From positions 1 to 14,287 of the forward strand of contig CALABN010000327.1 in assembly GCA_937885735.1 (NCBI GenBank): 14,287 nucleotides of DNA. The letters run 5' to 3'. The notes below the pieces were generated by a model. That model was not told where the DNA came from. It made no database searches and was given only the letters and a program-made list of their open reading frames with translations. Below, piece by piece: positions 1 through 6,711 of the stretch (its first letter is position 1; every line of letters starts with the position of its first letter). The stretch comes from an uncultured Bacteroidota bacterium. GTDB taxonomy: Bacteria > Bacteroidota > Bacteroidia > Bacteroidales > SZUA-534. The translations under genes and the position numbers were made by a program.

Positions 1-189
1 ATTATCTGCACTTTTACACAACTTGCGAGCAAAATTTATTTGTTGCTCCAAAAAATCATCTAACGAGCCTTCGCCCTCGGCAAGTCCCGTACCGCAGTCG
101 GCAAAAACAGGGGACATAATGCCGCCCTTGAATTCGGGTATATCTTTAAACTGCCATGTCTTGCAGCTGATTTGCTGTATGAAATCCAA
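1..189 (-). CDS. Partial unknown protein, TTG start, runs off the left edge
   Basis: Reading leftward from a TTG at 189-187, the frame is open for all 63 codons to the window edge, so the C-terminus is missing. The visible peptide contains WQFKDIPEFKGG at about residues 12-23, a small-residue stretch FADCGTGLAEGEGS at about 29-42 and a helix-like DDFLEQQINFARKLCK at about 44-59, which reads like real protein. An in-frame TGA sits three codons upstream and there is no nearby ATG. The TTG start is chosen because AGGTGA (201-196) lies six bases before it, and a sigma70-like promoter lies further upstream. SD-led TTG starts are unusual in Bacteroidota and ordinary in Firmicutes. I do not recognise the family. 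It could instead be a fragment whose 5' part was lost. Confidence 0.55.
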   Translation of the reverse strand, partial: MDFIQQISCKTWQFKDIPEFKGGIMSPVFADCGTGLAEGEGSLDDFLEQQINFARKLCKSADN

Positions 190-222
190 TTCAACTCACC
201 TGTTCCGTTTTGATTTAATCAG

Positions 223-251
223 ATTATATCACAGTTTATTAGTCTGTTCAA
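223..251 (-). promoter_or_regulatory. Sigma70-like promoter for the leftward partial gene
   Basis: On the minus strand TTGAAC (251-246) is followed after 17 bases by a perfect TATAAT (228-223). About 22-27 bases further on comes AGGTGA and then the TTG start. This -35/-10 layout is not the Bacteroidota TTTG/TAnnTTTG pattern. It is a motif match only. Confidence 0.45.
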
Positions 252-279
252 TTACGCATCCGAAATAAAACGATTTTAT

Positions 280-307
280 TTGACAATCAGATTCATAATG
301 TTATTAT
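280..307 (+). promoter_or_regulatory. Sigma70-like promoter reading right toward the 423 gene
   Basis: TTGACA (280-285, exact -35 consensus) is followed after 16 bases by TATTAT (302-307, five of six matches to TATAAT). It is divergent from the leftward promoter at 251-223, with only 28 bases between the two -35 boxes, so a regulator bound between them could control both. Transcription would give a leader of about 105 bases before the ATG at 423. In AT-rich DNA such matches can arise by chance. Confidence 0.4.
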
Positions 308-422
308 ATGGGGAAAAGGGTAGTGTGACAATGTTTTATCTTATAGTTCATGTTTCATCTTTATTTTTTGCAAATTCTCCTGTAAAATTATTAGAAATAA
401 ATCATTACAAAAAGGAATTAAC

Positions 423-800
423 ATGATTGATAATTTTGAACCTTATTTTGAAAAAATTGCTGGTATTCACAACGAATTGTTTACGGTTTTAAAAAATATG
501 CCGTTTGTAAAAAAAGAAACTCAAATGTTCTGTCTGCAATGTAATTACACAGAATATGTAAACGAAGATCACGATAAAGGTTATGCGTGGTTCAAATTTT
601 GTTTTGATAATGATAGTTCCAAAGTTTTTGCTCTTGGAATTAATGTTCTGCGTTTTGAAAACAAAAATGCAGAAATGGAATTGGCGTGGAAGGAACTATC
701 TGACAACCAAAATGTTACTCTTTCTTTAGACTTGTATGCAATGGGCGTGCTGTTTTTCCGCAGGCAATTGTCCAAGCAGACCGTTTGCTTGAGATATTGA
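423..800 (+). CDS. Hypothetical protein, AT-rich, possibly frameshifted near its end
   Basis: This is a 125-residue soluble-looking protein with no signal peptide or membrane segment. It is rich in aromatic residues (for example YAWFKFCF at about residues 55-62) and in Asn and Lys. I do not recognise the family. The ATG is preceded by AAGGA at 412-416 with a spacing of six, a Shine-Dalgarno arrangement absent from the genes to the right, and the gene is clearly more AT-rich than they are. The last 20 residues look odd. From about 740 the -1 frame reads a more natural helix-like sequence (FPQAIVQADRLLEIL) and stays open to a TAA at 872-874, so one base may be missing near 738-743. The TGA stop lies inside a palindrome (791-806). 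Foreign origin is plausible but not shown. Confidence 0.6.
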   Translation: MIDNFEPYFEKIAGIHNELFTVLKNMPFVKKETQMFCLQCNYTEYVNEDHDKGYAWFKFCFDNDSSKVFALGINVLRFENKNAEMELAWKELSDNQNVTLSLDLYAMGVLFFRRQLSKQTVCLRY

Positions 801-848
801 TATCTCCAAAATGCGTTTTTTATTGTATATTGTTTATTAAATACAATA
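791..848. repeat. Two inverted repeats at the 3' end of the 423 gene
   Basis: GAGATAT (791-797) and ATATCTC (800-806) form a perfect palindrome around TG that covers the stop codon of the 423 gene. Fifteen bases on, TATTGTAT (821-828) and ATACAATA (841-848) form a perfect eight-base inverted repeat with a 12-base loop. Both are AT-rich and neither has a downstream T-run on the plus strand. The second has a T-run (816-820) on its left, so it could act as a weak terminator for leftward transcription. The rest of 849-957 is AT-rich; only a -7-like AATATTTG (926-933) before the next gene stands out. Confidence 0.5.
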
Positions 849-957
849 TAACATACTTGTATTCAGTAAAATAATATGTTAGTAAAAATATTTACATAAT
901 ATGGCATATAGTAAGATATTTTTTTAATATTTGCGCGAATTTTAAAAAACTACAATT

Positions 958-1179
958 ATGTATTGGACTCTTGAATTGGCTTCTAAGTTGGAAGATGCAC
1001 CTTGGCCTGCAACAAAGGAAGAATTGATAGATTACGCTATCCGTTCAGGTGCACCTATGGAAGTAGTTGAAAATCTGCAGGAAATGGAAGATGATGGCGA
1101 TATTTACGATAGTATTGAAGATATTTGGCCTGATTATCCAAGCAAAGAAGATTTCTTCTTCAACGAAGATGAGTATTAA
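958..1179 (+). CDS. DUF2795 family miniprotein
   Basis: The 73-residue protein is recognisable as the small DUF2795 protein common in Bacteroidota. Marks are the N-terminal MYWTLELASKLEDAPWPATK, the core ELIDYAIRSGAP (about residues 22-33) with ENLQEMEDDG, and the acidic C-terminus IWPDYPSKEDFFFNEDEY. The family has no assigned biochemical role. The predicted fold is a small helical domain with a very acidic tail, and the protein should be cytoplasmic. Its length matches the family. It has no SD sequence; the leader is A-rich (AAAAAACTACAATT), as usual in this phylum. A -7-like AATATTTG lies at 926-933. A strong terminator starts within ten bases of the stop, so it is probably transcribed alone. 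This is the first gene from the left that looks like native chromosome. Confidence 0.9.
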   Translation: MYWTLELASKLEDAPWPATKEELIDYAIRSGAPMEVVENLQEMEDDGDIYDSIEDIWPDYPSKEDFFFNEDEY

Positions 1180-1187
1180 AGAAATTT

Positions 1188-1219
1188 AAAAGCCGTCAAT
1201 TATTGACGGCTTTTTTTTT
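1188..1219 (+). terminator. Rho-independent terminator after the DUF2795 gene
   Basis: AAAAGCCGTCAA (1188-1199) pairs perfectly with TTGACGGCTTTT (1203-1214) around a TTA loop, and nine T residues run to 1219. It closes the DUF2795 transcript and insulates it from trmH. Confidence 0.93.
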
Positions 1220-1272
1220 GCCTTCTATTTTTAGTGCCGATAGCCCATGGTGGCATCATTGTAGTTCATCGC

Positions 1273-1314
1273 ACAAAAACAAGTGCCGATTTGGCAAATG
1301 GGCTTGTTTTTTGT
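1273..1314 (+). other. Hairpin just upstream of the trmH-like start
   Basis: ACAAAAACAAG (1273-1283) pairs with CTTGTTTTTTGT (1303-1314) with one bulged base, and inside it TGCC/GGCA can pair. The T-rich right arm ends 11 bases before the ATG at 1325. It could be a leader structure, a weak terminator or chance. The nine-base AGTGCCGAT occurs at 1233-1241 and again at 1282-1290. Confidence 0.35.
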
Positions 1315-1324
1315 TCATTTGCGT

Positions 1325-2059
1325 ATGGATTACCGCAAACAAATCATCAAAGGCCTTTCTGACGTGCTCGAGCCACAGAGGCTTGCATTGCTCGAATCGA
1401 CACTTTCGTTCCGTACACGTTATTTGACGGTTGCTGTCGAAAATCTTTATCAGCCACAAAATGCAAGTGCCGTTTTGCGCACGTGCGATTGCTTTGGAAT
1501 ACAGAATGTCAATGTGATAGAGCAGTACAATCAGTACCGCGTGAATCCCGAGATTGCAATGGGTTCCGATCAATGGCTGACCGTGAAGAAATATCCTGCA
1601 AGCCCAACCGTGACGCTCGACGCCATTGCCGATTTGCGCAAGGCAGGCTATCGGATAGTTGCCACAACGCCCCATTCCAATGATGTGCTTTTGCCCGATT
1701 TCGATTTGGCAAAAGGCAAGTTTGCGCTATTTTTCGGCACAGAGCGCCGTGGCCTGACCGCCGATGTGCTCGACAATGCCGATGAGTTTCTGCGGATTCC
1801 GATGTACGGCTTCACCGAGAGTTTCAACGTGTCGGTCAGTGTGGCCATAATTTTGGGCAATTTGGTCGAGCGTCTGCACAATTCCGACATTGATTGGCAT
1901 CTTTCGCCCGCCGAACACGACGAGGTGATGCTCGTGTGGCTTTTGCGTACAGTCAAGAAGTCTGGTTTGGTTGTAGAGCGACTTTGCCAGGAATTGGGCA
2001 TCAACCCCGAACCTTTTACTTTACCACCAACCGACGTGATGTTCGACCATCGGTATTGA
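1325..2059 (+). CDS. trmH: TrmH-type (SpoU) RNA 2'-O-methyltransferase
   Basis: This 244-residue SPOUT-fold enzyme transfers a methyl group from S-adenosylmethionine to a ribose 2'-OH in RNA, most likely Gm18 of tRNA. All three SpoU motifs are visible. Motif 1 is around residues 38-53 (VENLYQPQNASAVLRT), with the conserved Arg at about 52. Motif 2 is FGTERRG at about 137-143. Motif 3 is IPMYGFTESFNVSVSVAI at about 158-175, which forms the knotted cofactor site. Length and the short N- and C-terminal helical extensions fit TrmH better than TrmL or RlmB. A longer frame starts at GTG-free ATG 1283, but the added MPIWQMGLFFVH is not family-like, so the ATG at 1325 is chosen. There is no SD. The last 44 bases overlap the 3' end of the converging protease gene. 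The exact RNA substrate is inferred from similarity only. Confidence 0.88.
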   Translation: MDYRKQIIKGLSDVLEPQRLALLESTLSFRTRYLTVAVENLYQPQNASAVLRTCDCFGIQNVNVIEQYNQYRVNPEIAMGSDQWLTVKKYPASPTVTLDAIADLRKAGYRIVATTPHSNDVLLPDFDLAKGKFALFFGTERRGLTADVLDNADEFLRIPMYGFTESFNVSVSVAIILGNLVERLHNSDIDWHLSPAEHDEVMLVWLLRTVKKSGLVVERLCQELGINPEPFTLPPTDVMFDHRY

Positions 2060-4685
2060 CAACCTCTACAATGTGCGCGCCATTGCTTAATTGCATAATG
2101 TCGATGCCTGTGCGGTGGTTTTTGCCAACTTTTTCCTCAAGTTCCAAAATCCCCACTGAACTGAAAATCCTCACCAGTTCGATTTCTGACGAACTTTCAA
2201 CATAAAGAGTCGATTTGACAGGGTTAGGGTAGATGAATATGGAATTTGTTGAGTTTGCCCCCGTGTCGGTGTGTGGCGACAGGTGGTCGCCGTAAAGTTC
2301 AATTGACTTGTCGGCGATGCGGTTCAGTTCGTATAGGTTTTCAGCGCACATTATTGCAAATCTGACATTTGCCGTGTCATTCGACTTTATCTCGATTTTG
2401 TTGCACGACAGCATATGAGCCAAGTCGAAATTTGATTTTGTCGATGTCGGGTTGGCGTTGTTCATTGCTTCCCATTTCTGCTCGTTTGTAAATTCATCCC
2501 TGACATTCAGGTTGTTTTCGTCATCGTTGTCCATTTCAAATACATAAGGCACGGCATTGCCGTTAGTCAGCAGGCAGATGCCACTGTAAAACGTCTCGTT
2601 GCCGTAGTTGTAGATGTATCCCATATTTCTTTTATCGTCGAAACTGGCATTGTTTGTGAGGCTGTTTACAACGTCCCAGTCAAAGAACAGGCCGACGCAG
2701 GCATTCTCGAATGTTTCTTTGCGTGAGTTGATTATGCTGTAGTCGCAAATCATTGCGTTTGGCAGGTTTTTCCCGTCAAAAACGAATTTTTGCAGAATGC
2801 TGATGCCGTTTATGTCGACAGGCTTTATGGTCGATTTTGCCCACGTTGAGTCGTTGTCCCCGAAGATTTCAGGCATTGCTGTCGCTGTGAATTCATTGTC
2901 GGTTTGGAATGCGCTTGCAATTCTGTCCTCGTCGAGCGCCAAAATCAACGCGCCGTCGCTAATCAGGTCGTATTTTTTCTGGTAGATGAAACCTTTGCCC
3001 AGTTGTGCATCGTAGTCGTATATGCCAATTTTGCCATTGTCGGCAATGGTACATTCCATTTCGCCCCATTCAATGTCCTTAAATGTCGGATTTATGATTA
3101 GTTCCAATGTCTGTGATGCCGAATAGCCATTTGCCTTGAAGTTGAATTGGAACGGAACGGTATAATTGACGGGCAGGCTGTCGGCAAGAGTGACCGAGAA
3201 ACTCAAATTGCATTTTTCGAAAGTGTCGATGGTGTCAATCTTTAATGCATTGGTGTTGACAATGGCGCTGTTGTCGGGTGACGTTAGAGTCACCGTGACG
3301 CTTGATACTTGCTTTAGGTAATTGCATATTTCAATGTAGGCCTTCAGTTCGGCACCAGACACAAATTCGTTGTTGTCGGCGGTAAAACTGTAGTCAGTTA
3401 TTCGGAGTGATGGCGACGTGCTGTCAGTCAAGGCTTTGAGTACATTCAACCTGCCCGAACCCAGTTTGCCTGCATATTCGGCGTTTGCAGGAATGGTGTC
3501 AATGATGTCGGCCGTTACACGTAAAAGTTCGCCTATTTGGGTGGCGGTGTAGTCGGGGTGTTTTGTCCAAACGAGTGCGCTGGCGCCAGCCACAATAGGT
3601 GATGAAAGCGAAGTTCCGTAAGCCGTTTGGTACGAGTTGTTGAAATATGTTGTGTGGATGGCTTCGCCAGGTGCCGAAATGTCGACTCTGTGGTTGTAGG
3701 TCGAGTTTTTCCATTTGTTGTCGCTTGCGTTTGTGGCCGATACGCATATCACGCCATTGCACGCTGCTGGATAGTATTTTACATCGGTTCCAGTGTTGCC
3801 AGCCGCTGCCACAATCAGGCATCCGCGACTCTGTGCGTATTTTATCACGTCGTCGCAAAGCAGGCTTTTGGCTGGCGAGCCCCACGAGCAGTTGATGACC
3901 TTGCAACCGTGGTCGGCGCAATACACAATGCCTTCATAGCACGCAGTGAGCAGTCCTTTTTCGTCTTCGGAAACCTTCACAGGCAGAAACCGACATTTGT
4001 AGCCGACGCTTGCAATGCCGATTCCGTTGTTGGTGGTGGCAACAGCGCATCCAGCAACGTAAGTGCCGTGGTGTTCGACAGTGCTAATCGGGTTGTTGTC
4101 GTTGCAGGCCATATCCCAGCCACGGTAATTGTCAATGTAGCCGTCGCCGTCATCGTCAATGCCGTTGATTGGGTCAGCGTAGTTTATGCTGATGTTGTCC
4201 GACAAATCTTCGTGGTAAACGTCGAATCCTGTATCCACAATACCGATTACAAAATTCGTGTCGCCTTGCGTAATATCGTGAGCCTCAAGCGCTTTTGTGA
4301 TGTTGAGGTAATATTGCGAACCCACTTTCGGGTCGTTTGGCGTGTCAAGCGTTTCAGGAATCCAGTATGGTTCGGCATATTCAACGCCTTCGCATTGCGC
4401 CATTTTTTTTGCTATCACAATCGGACTTGTATTTCCGTCATATTCAATGCGGTAGATGCGGTTTATGTCAGCCGAAGCCTTGTCTTGCTTCTTCGCATTG
4501 AACATTTTGGCTGTTCTTTTGGCCTTTGTCTTGCATATCGATTCAAAATCTGCCTGATGGTTGACAGCCGATTTTTCACTCGAATATTTCACAACTATGG
4601 TTTGCGGAATGAATTGCTGTCCTTGCGCCTGTAATGACAAAAAAGCAAGTCCGATGCCGAAAAATGCCAATGTGAGTCGTTTCAT
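2016..4685 (-). CDS. Secreted S8 (subtilisin-like) serine protease with T9SS sorting domain
   Basis: An 889-residue exported endopeptidase. A signal peptide covers about residues 1-22 (KR followed by a hydrophobic core, ending QAQGQ). A prodomain-like region spans about 28-110. The S8 catalytic domain spans about 125-420, with Asp151 in IGIVDTGFD, His206 in HHGTYVAG, oxyanion Asn297 in AAAGNTG and the nucleophile Ser359 in GTSLSSPIVAG. A DDDGDGYID loop at about 177-185 looks calcium-binding. Beta-rich domains of unknown role fill 425-800. The final 75 residues match a type A T9SS sorting domain: IYPNPVKSTLYVE, a middle strand with FSSVGIL, then LSNGAHIVEV and a basic end SRRLVVK. The protein should cross the outer membrane by T9SS, where the sorting domain is normally removed. 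All catalytic residues are intact. The gene is monocistronic and divergent from the LytTR regulator. The substrate is unknown. Confidence 0.93.
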   Translation of the reverse strand: MKRLTLAFFGIGLAFLSLQAQGQQFIPQTIVVKYSSEKSAVNHQADFESICKTKAKRTAKMFNAKKQDKASADINRIYRIEYDGNTSPIVIAKKMAQCEGVEYAEPYWIPETLDTPNDPKVGSQYYLNITKALEAHDITQGDTNFVIGIVDTGFDVYHEDLSDNISINYADPINGIDDDGDGYIDNYRGWDMACNDNNPISTVEHHGTYVAGCAVATTNNGIGIASVGYKCRFLPVKVSEDEKGLLTACYEGIVYCADHGCKVINCSWGSPAKSLLCDDVIKYAQSRGCLIVAAAGNTGTDVKYYPAACNGVICVSATNASDNKWKNSTYNHRVDISAPGEAIHTTYFNNSYQTAYGTSLSSPIVAGASALVWTKHPDYTATQIGELLRVTADIIDTIPANAEYAGKLGSGRLNVLKALTDSTSPSLRITDYSFTADNNEFVSGAELKAYIEICNYLKQVSSVTVTLTSPDNSAIVNTNALKIDTIDTFEKCNLSFSVTLADSLPVNYTVPFQFNFKANGYSASQTLELIINPTFKDIEWGEMECTIADNGKIGIYDYDAQLGKGFIYQKKYDLISDGALILALDEDRIASAFQTDNEFTATAMPEIFGDNDSTWAKSTIKPVDINGISILQKFVFDGKNLPNAMICDYSIINSRKETFENACVGLFFDWDVVNSLTNNASFDDKRNMGYIYNYGNETFYSGICLLTNGNAVPYVFEMDNDDENNLNVRDEFTNEQKWEAMNNANPTSTKSNFDLAHMLSCNKIEIKSNDTANVRFAIMCAENLYELNRIADKSIELYGDHLSPHTDTGANSTNSIFIYPNPVKSTLYVESSSEIELVRIFSSVGILELEEKVGKNHRTGIDIMQLSNGAHIVEVVNTDGRTSRRLVVK

Positions 4686-4690
4686 TTTTG

Positions 4691-4698
4691 CAAATATT
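4691..4698 (-). promoter_or_regulatory. -7-like box directly before the protease start
   Basis: AATATTTG (4698-4691, minus strand) matches seven of eight positions of the Bacteroidota -7 element TAnnTTTG. It ends only five bases before the ATG, so transcription would begin at or next to the start codon. No clear -33 TTTG is seen at the usual distance, so confidence is low. Confidence 0.3.
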
Positions 4699-4805
4699 TG
4701 AATAATAATGCGGTGAAATATAAAAAGTCACCTTATTTTTATTGATGCTAATTTACGCAAAACTATTGCAGACAGACGTGTTTTGAGGTCCAACAAAAGA
4801 AAAAT

Positions 4806-4837
4806 GTTGACGAAAGTTGATTTTGCTTAAGTAAAAT
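4806..4837. promoter_or_regulatory. Possible operator in the protease/LytTR divergent region
   Basis: Two features lie side by side: a direct repeat GTTGA at 4806-4810 and 4816-4820, exactly ten bases (one helical turn) apart, and an 18-base palindrome at 4820-4837 (ATTTTG, CTTAAG, TAAAAT) with one mismatched pair. LytTR proteins typically bind paired direct repeats, so this may be an autoregulatory or shared site between the divergent genes. It is inferred from position and symmetry alone. Nothing else stands out in 4699-4860. Confidence 0.3.
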
Positions 4838-4860
4838 GCATCACATTTTGTTAATTGATA

Positions 4861-4868
4861 TATATTTG
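4861..4868 (+). promoter_or_regulatory. Bacteroidota -7 box for the LytTR regulator gene
   Basis: TATATTTG is an exact match to TAnnTTTG and ends 36 bases before the ATG at 4905. A transcript would carry a leader of about 30 bases. A TTTG at the usual -33 spacing is not evident; the nearest one (4847-4850) is only ten bases upstream. Confidence 0.45.
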
Positions 4869-4904
4869 TACTTATTAATCACGAAAAAGCAAACCTTGTT
4901 ATAA

Positions 4905-5618
4905 ATGAATTGCATAATTATAGACGATGATTTGTTGAGTCGTAAGGTGCTCGAAGGATTGGTTGAAAAATCAGATGCCCTTAATCTTATAGGCTCGTAC
5001 GAGAGTCCTGTCGAGGCATTCAAGGCTTTTGACCTGCCAGACCCAATCGACCTTATTTTCCTCGATATGGAAATGCCTGAAATGAGCGGACTTGACTTCA
5101 TCAACACACTTGAGTTCCAGCCAATGGTAATCATTGTTTCTGGACAGGAAAAGTATGCCATCGAGTCGTATGAATACGATGTTGTCGATTATCTTCTTAA
5201 ACCTGTCGCCCTGCAAAGGTTCTTTAAGGCTGTCAATAAGGCGCAGGCCCTTTATCAGGATAGTGGCAGCGTCTCAAAATATCCTGACGAGATTTTCATC
5301 AAGAAAAAGAATGCCACACTCGTGCGTATCAAGTACGATGACATTCTTTGGGTTGAGGCTCTTGAAAACTATGTCACTGTCAATACTTTCAAGGAAAAAT
5401 TCACCATTCATTATACAATGAAGGCCATCGAAGGCAAACTGCCAATGGCAAAATTCAAGCGTGTTCATCGTTCATACATAGTGAATGTAAGTCAGATAGA
5501 CTATATTGAGGAAAGTAATGTGGTTATGCGTACCGAATCTGGACCAAAGTTGATTCCAATTGGCAAGTCGTACCGTGACACACTAATTAATGAATTGAAT
5601 ACAATTTCTTCTAAATAA
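4905..5618 (+). CDS. LytTR-family response regulator
   Basis: A 237-residue two-component response regulator, cytoplasmic and DNA-binding. The receiver domain (about 1-118) has the acidic pocket Asp7-Asp9, phospho-acceptor Asp54 in FLDMEMPEMSG, switch Ser79, Tyr96 and the conserved Lys99-Pro100 (YLLKP). The LytTR DNA-binding domain (about 130-235) shows FIKKKNATLVRI, the signature DILWVEALENYVTV, and FKRVHRSYIVNVSQIDYI. No histidine kinase gene is present in the window, so it is an orphan here. LytTR regulators of this phylum usually pair with LytS-like His_kinase proteins encoded elsewhere. It has its own -7 box and terminator and so is transcribed alone. The divergent protease is a possible target, by position only. 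Confidence 0.93.
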   Translation: MNCIIIDDDLLSRKVLEGLVEKSDALNLIGSYESPVEAFKAFDLPDPIDLIFLDMEMPEMSGLDFINTLEFQPMVIIVSGQEKYAIESYEYDVVDYLLKPVALQRFFKAVNKAQALYQDSGSVSKYPDEIFIKKKNATLVRIKYDDILWVEALENYVTVNTFKEKFTIHYTMKAIEGKLPMAKFKRVHRSYIVNVSQIDYIEESNVVMRTESGPKLIPIGKSYRDTLINELNTISSK

Positions 5619-5638
5619 AATTTAGATTGTTGATGGGA

Positions 5639-5674
5639 CGAAGCCTGCATTTTTTGTGGGCTTTGTTTTTTTTT
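5639..5674 (+). terminator. Rho-independent terminator after the LytTR gene
   Basis: CGAAGCCTGCA (5639-5649) pairs with TGTGGGCTTTG (5655-5665), with three G-U wobbles, around a TTTTT loop. Nine T residues follow (5666-5674). Confidence 0.85.
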
Positions 5675-5737
5675 ATGAATGATAGATAGCGCCTTTTATA
5701 CAATTTTCGCAATATTTTCCCGTTAGTTTTTGCAGTG

Positions 5738-6598
5738 ATGAAGGTCAATAAATTGATATTGTTTCTTTTCTTGTTGATTGTCAGTCAGTCGGCAGTTGCC
5801 TTGACTGGTTCCGACAGCCTTTTGGTCGATGCTGAACAAAGTATAGCCCAATTGTCGGCGCGTTTGTCGGCCACCCGATACAAGGATGCGTTGCAAGACA
5901 GCCTTTCAGTTCAAATTTCCGACATTTTGGGCAAGGCACTTGAGGTTGATGGCTCGTTCAATTATCCATTCGACAGCATAAAAAACGACATAAGCGTGGT
6001 TTCATCAACCGACGGCCGTTTGCGCATATTTACCTGGTTTTCAGTTGGCGATGCGGGCAATTACCGTTATTATGGATTTCTGCAATACAGTGACAAGTCT
6101 GACCGTGAGGTTGCCATTTTCAAGTTGAATGACTGTAGCGATGATATGGAAGATGTTGAGAATCAGTCGCTGTCGTCACGGCGTTGGTTCGGTATGATGT
6201 ATTACGCCATAGTTGAGACGAAAATTTCGTCGGAAACCATCTATACATTGTTAGGTTGGGATGGTTGCGGATTATATACAACCAAAAAGATTGTCGAACC
6301 ATTGACATTCAACGATTTTGGCGAGCCTCGATTCGGCAAGCCTATGATAAAGATTGGTCGCAGGAAAATCAGTCGTCTTGTGTTTGAGTACACCAAACGC
6401 GCCTCAATGATGATTCAGTACGATGCCAGCCTCGATGTTATAGTTATGGACCACCTGACGGCTTTGGGCACACAGGATACAGACAATCCTATGTTTTTCG
6501 CCCCCGATATGTCATACGATGCGCTGAAGTTTGAGGACGGAATGTGGCTCTATCAGCCAAATATTCAATATATGCGTCCAAAGACAAAACGCCGTTGA
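5738..6598 (+). CDS. Secreted protein of unknown function, conserved in Bacteroidota
   Basis: A 286-residue protein with a signal peptide: MKVNK, a hydrophobic core LILFLFLLIVSQSAVA, and a likely cleavage near residue 22. The mature part is beta-rich. The middle and end carry the pattern of a Bacteroidota family I have seen only as hypothetical: a strand with YTLLGWDGCGLYTTKKIVE, then FGKPMIKIG, FEYTKRASMMIQYD, VIVMDHL, and a terminal block PDMSYDALKFEDGMWLY. No catalytic motif is visible. The localisation should be periplasmic or outer surface. A GTG three bases upstream is also in frame; the ATG at 5738 is preferred. A -7-like TAGTTTTTG (5724-5732, one base longer than consensus) ends five bases before the start. 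It precedes nfeD by 113 bases, and a functional link is unproven. Confidence 0.75.
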   Translation: MKVNKLILFLFLLIVSQSAVALTGSDSLLVDAEQSIAQLSARLSATRYKDALQDSLSVQISDILGKALEVDGSFNYPFDSIKNDISVVSSTDGRLRIFTWFSVGDAGNYRYYGFLQYSDKSDREVAIFKLNDCSDDMEDVENQSLSSRRWFGMMYYAIVETKISSETIYTLLGWDGCGLYTTKKIVEPLTFNDFGEPRFGKPMIKIGRRKISRLVFEYTKRASMMIQYDASLDVIVMDHLTALGTQDTDNPMFFAPDMSYDALKFEDGMWLYQPNIQYMRPKTKRR

Positions 6599-6711
6599 TG
6601 TGGCAGTTTGCCTCATTGCGGTTTTTCTAAAAAATAACATCGTAATGGTGGCTTTGCCTACTTTTTTTCGTTATCTTGTAAGAGTTGTTTAATGAAAAAA
6701 CGAATAGGAAA

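Noticed and set aside
23..268. An 81-codon plus-strand frame at the left edge
   Set aside because: The minus-strand reading of the same DNA has a protein-like sequence with promoter and SD. The plus-strand frame crosses that promoter region and looks random.
3627..4634. A 335-codon open frame on the plus strand opposite the protease catalytic domain
   Set aside because: It is fully antisense to a protease with all catalytic motifs. Its translation is Val/Phe/Cys-rich low-information sequence without a domain pattern, so it is a shadow.
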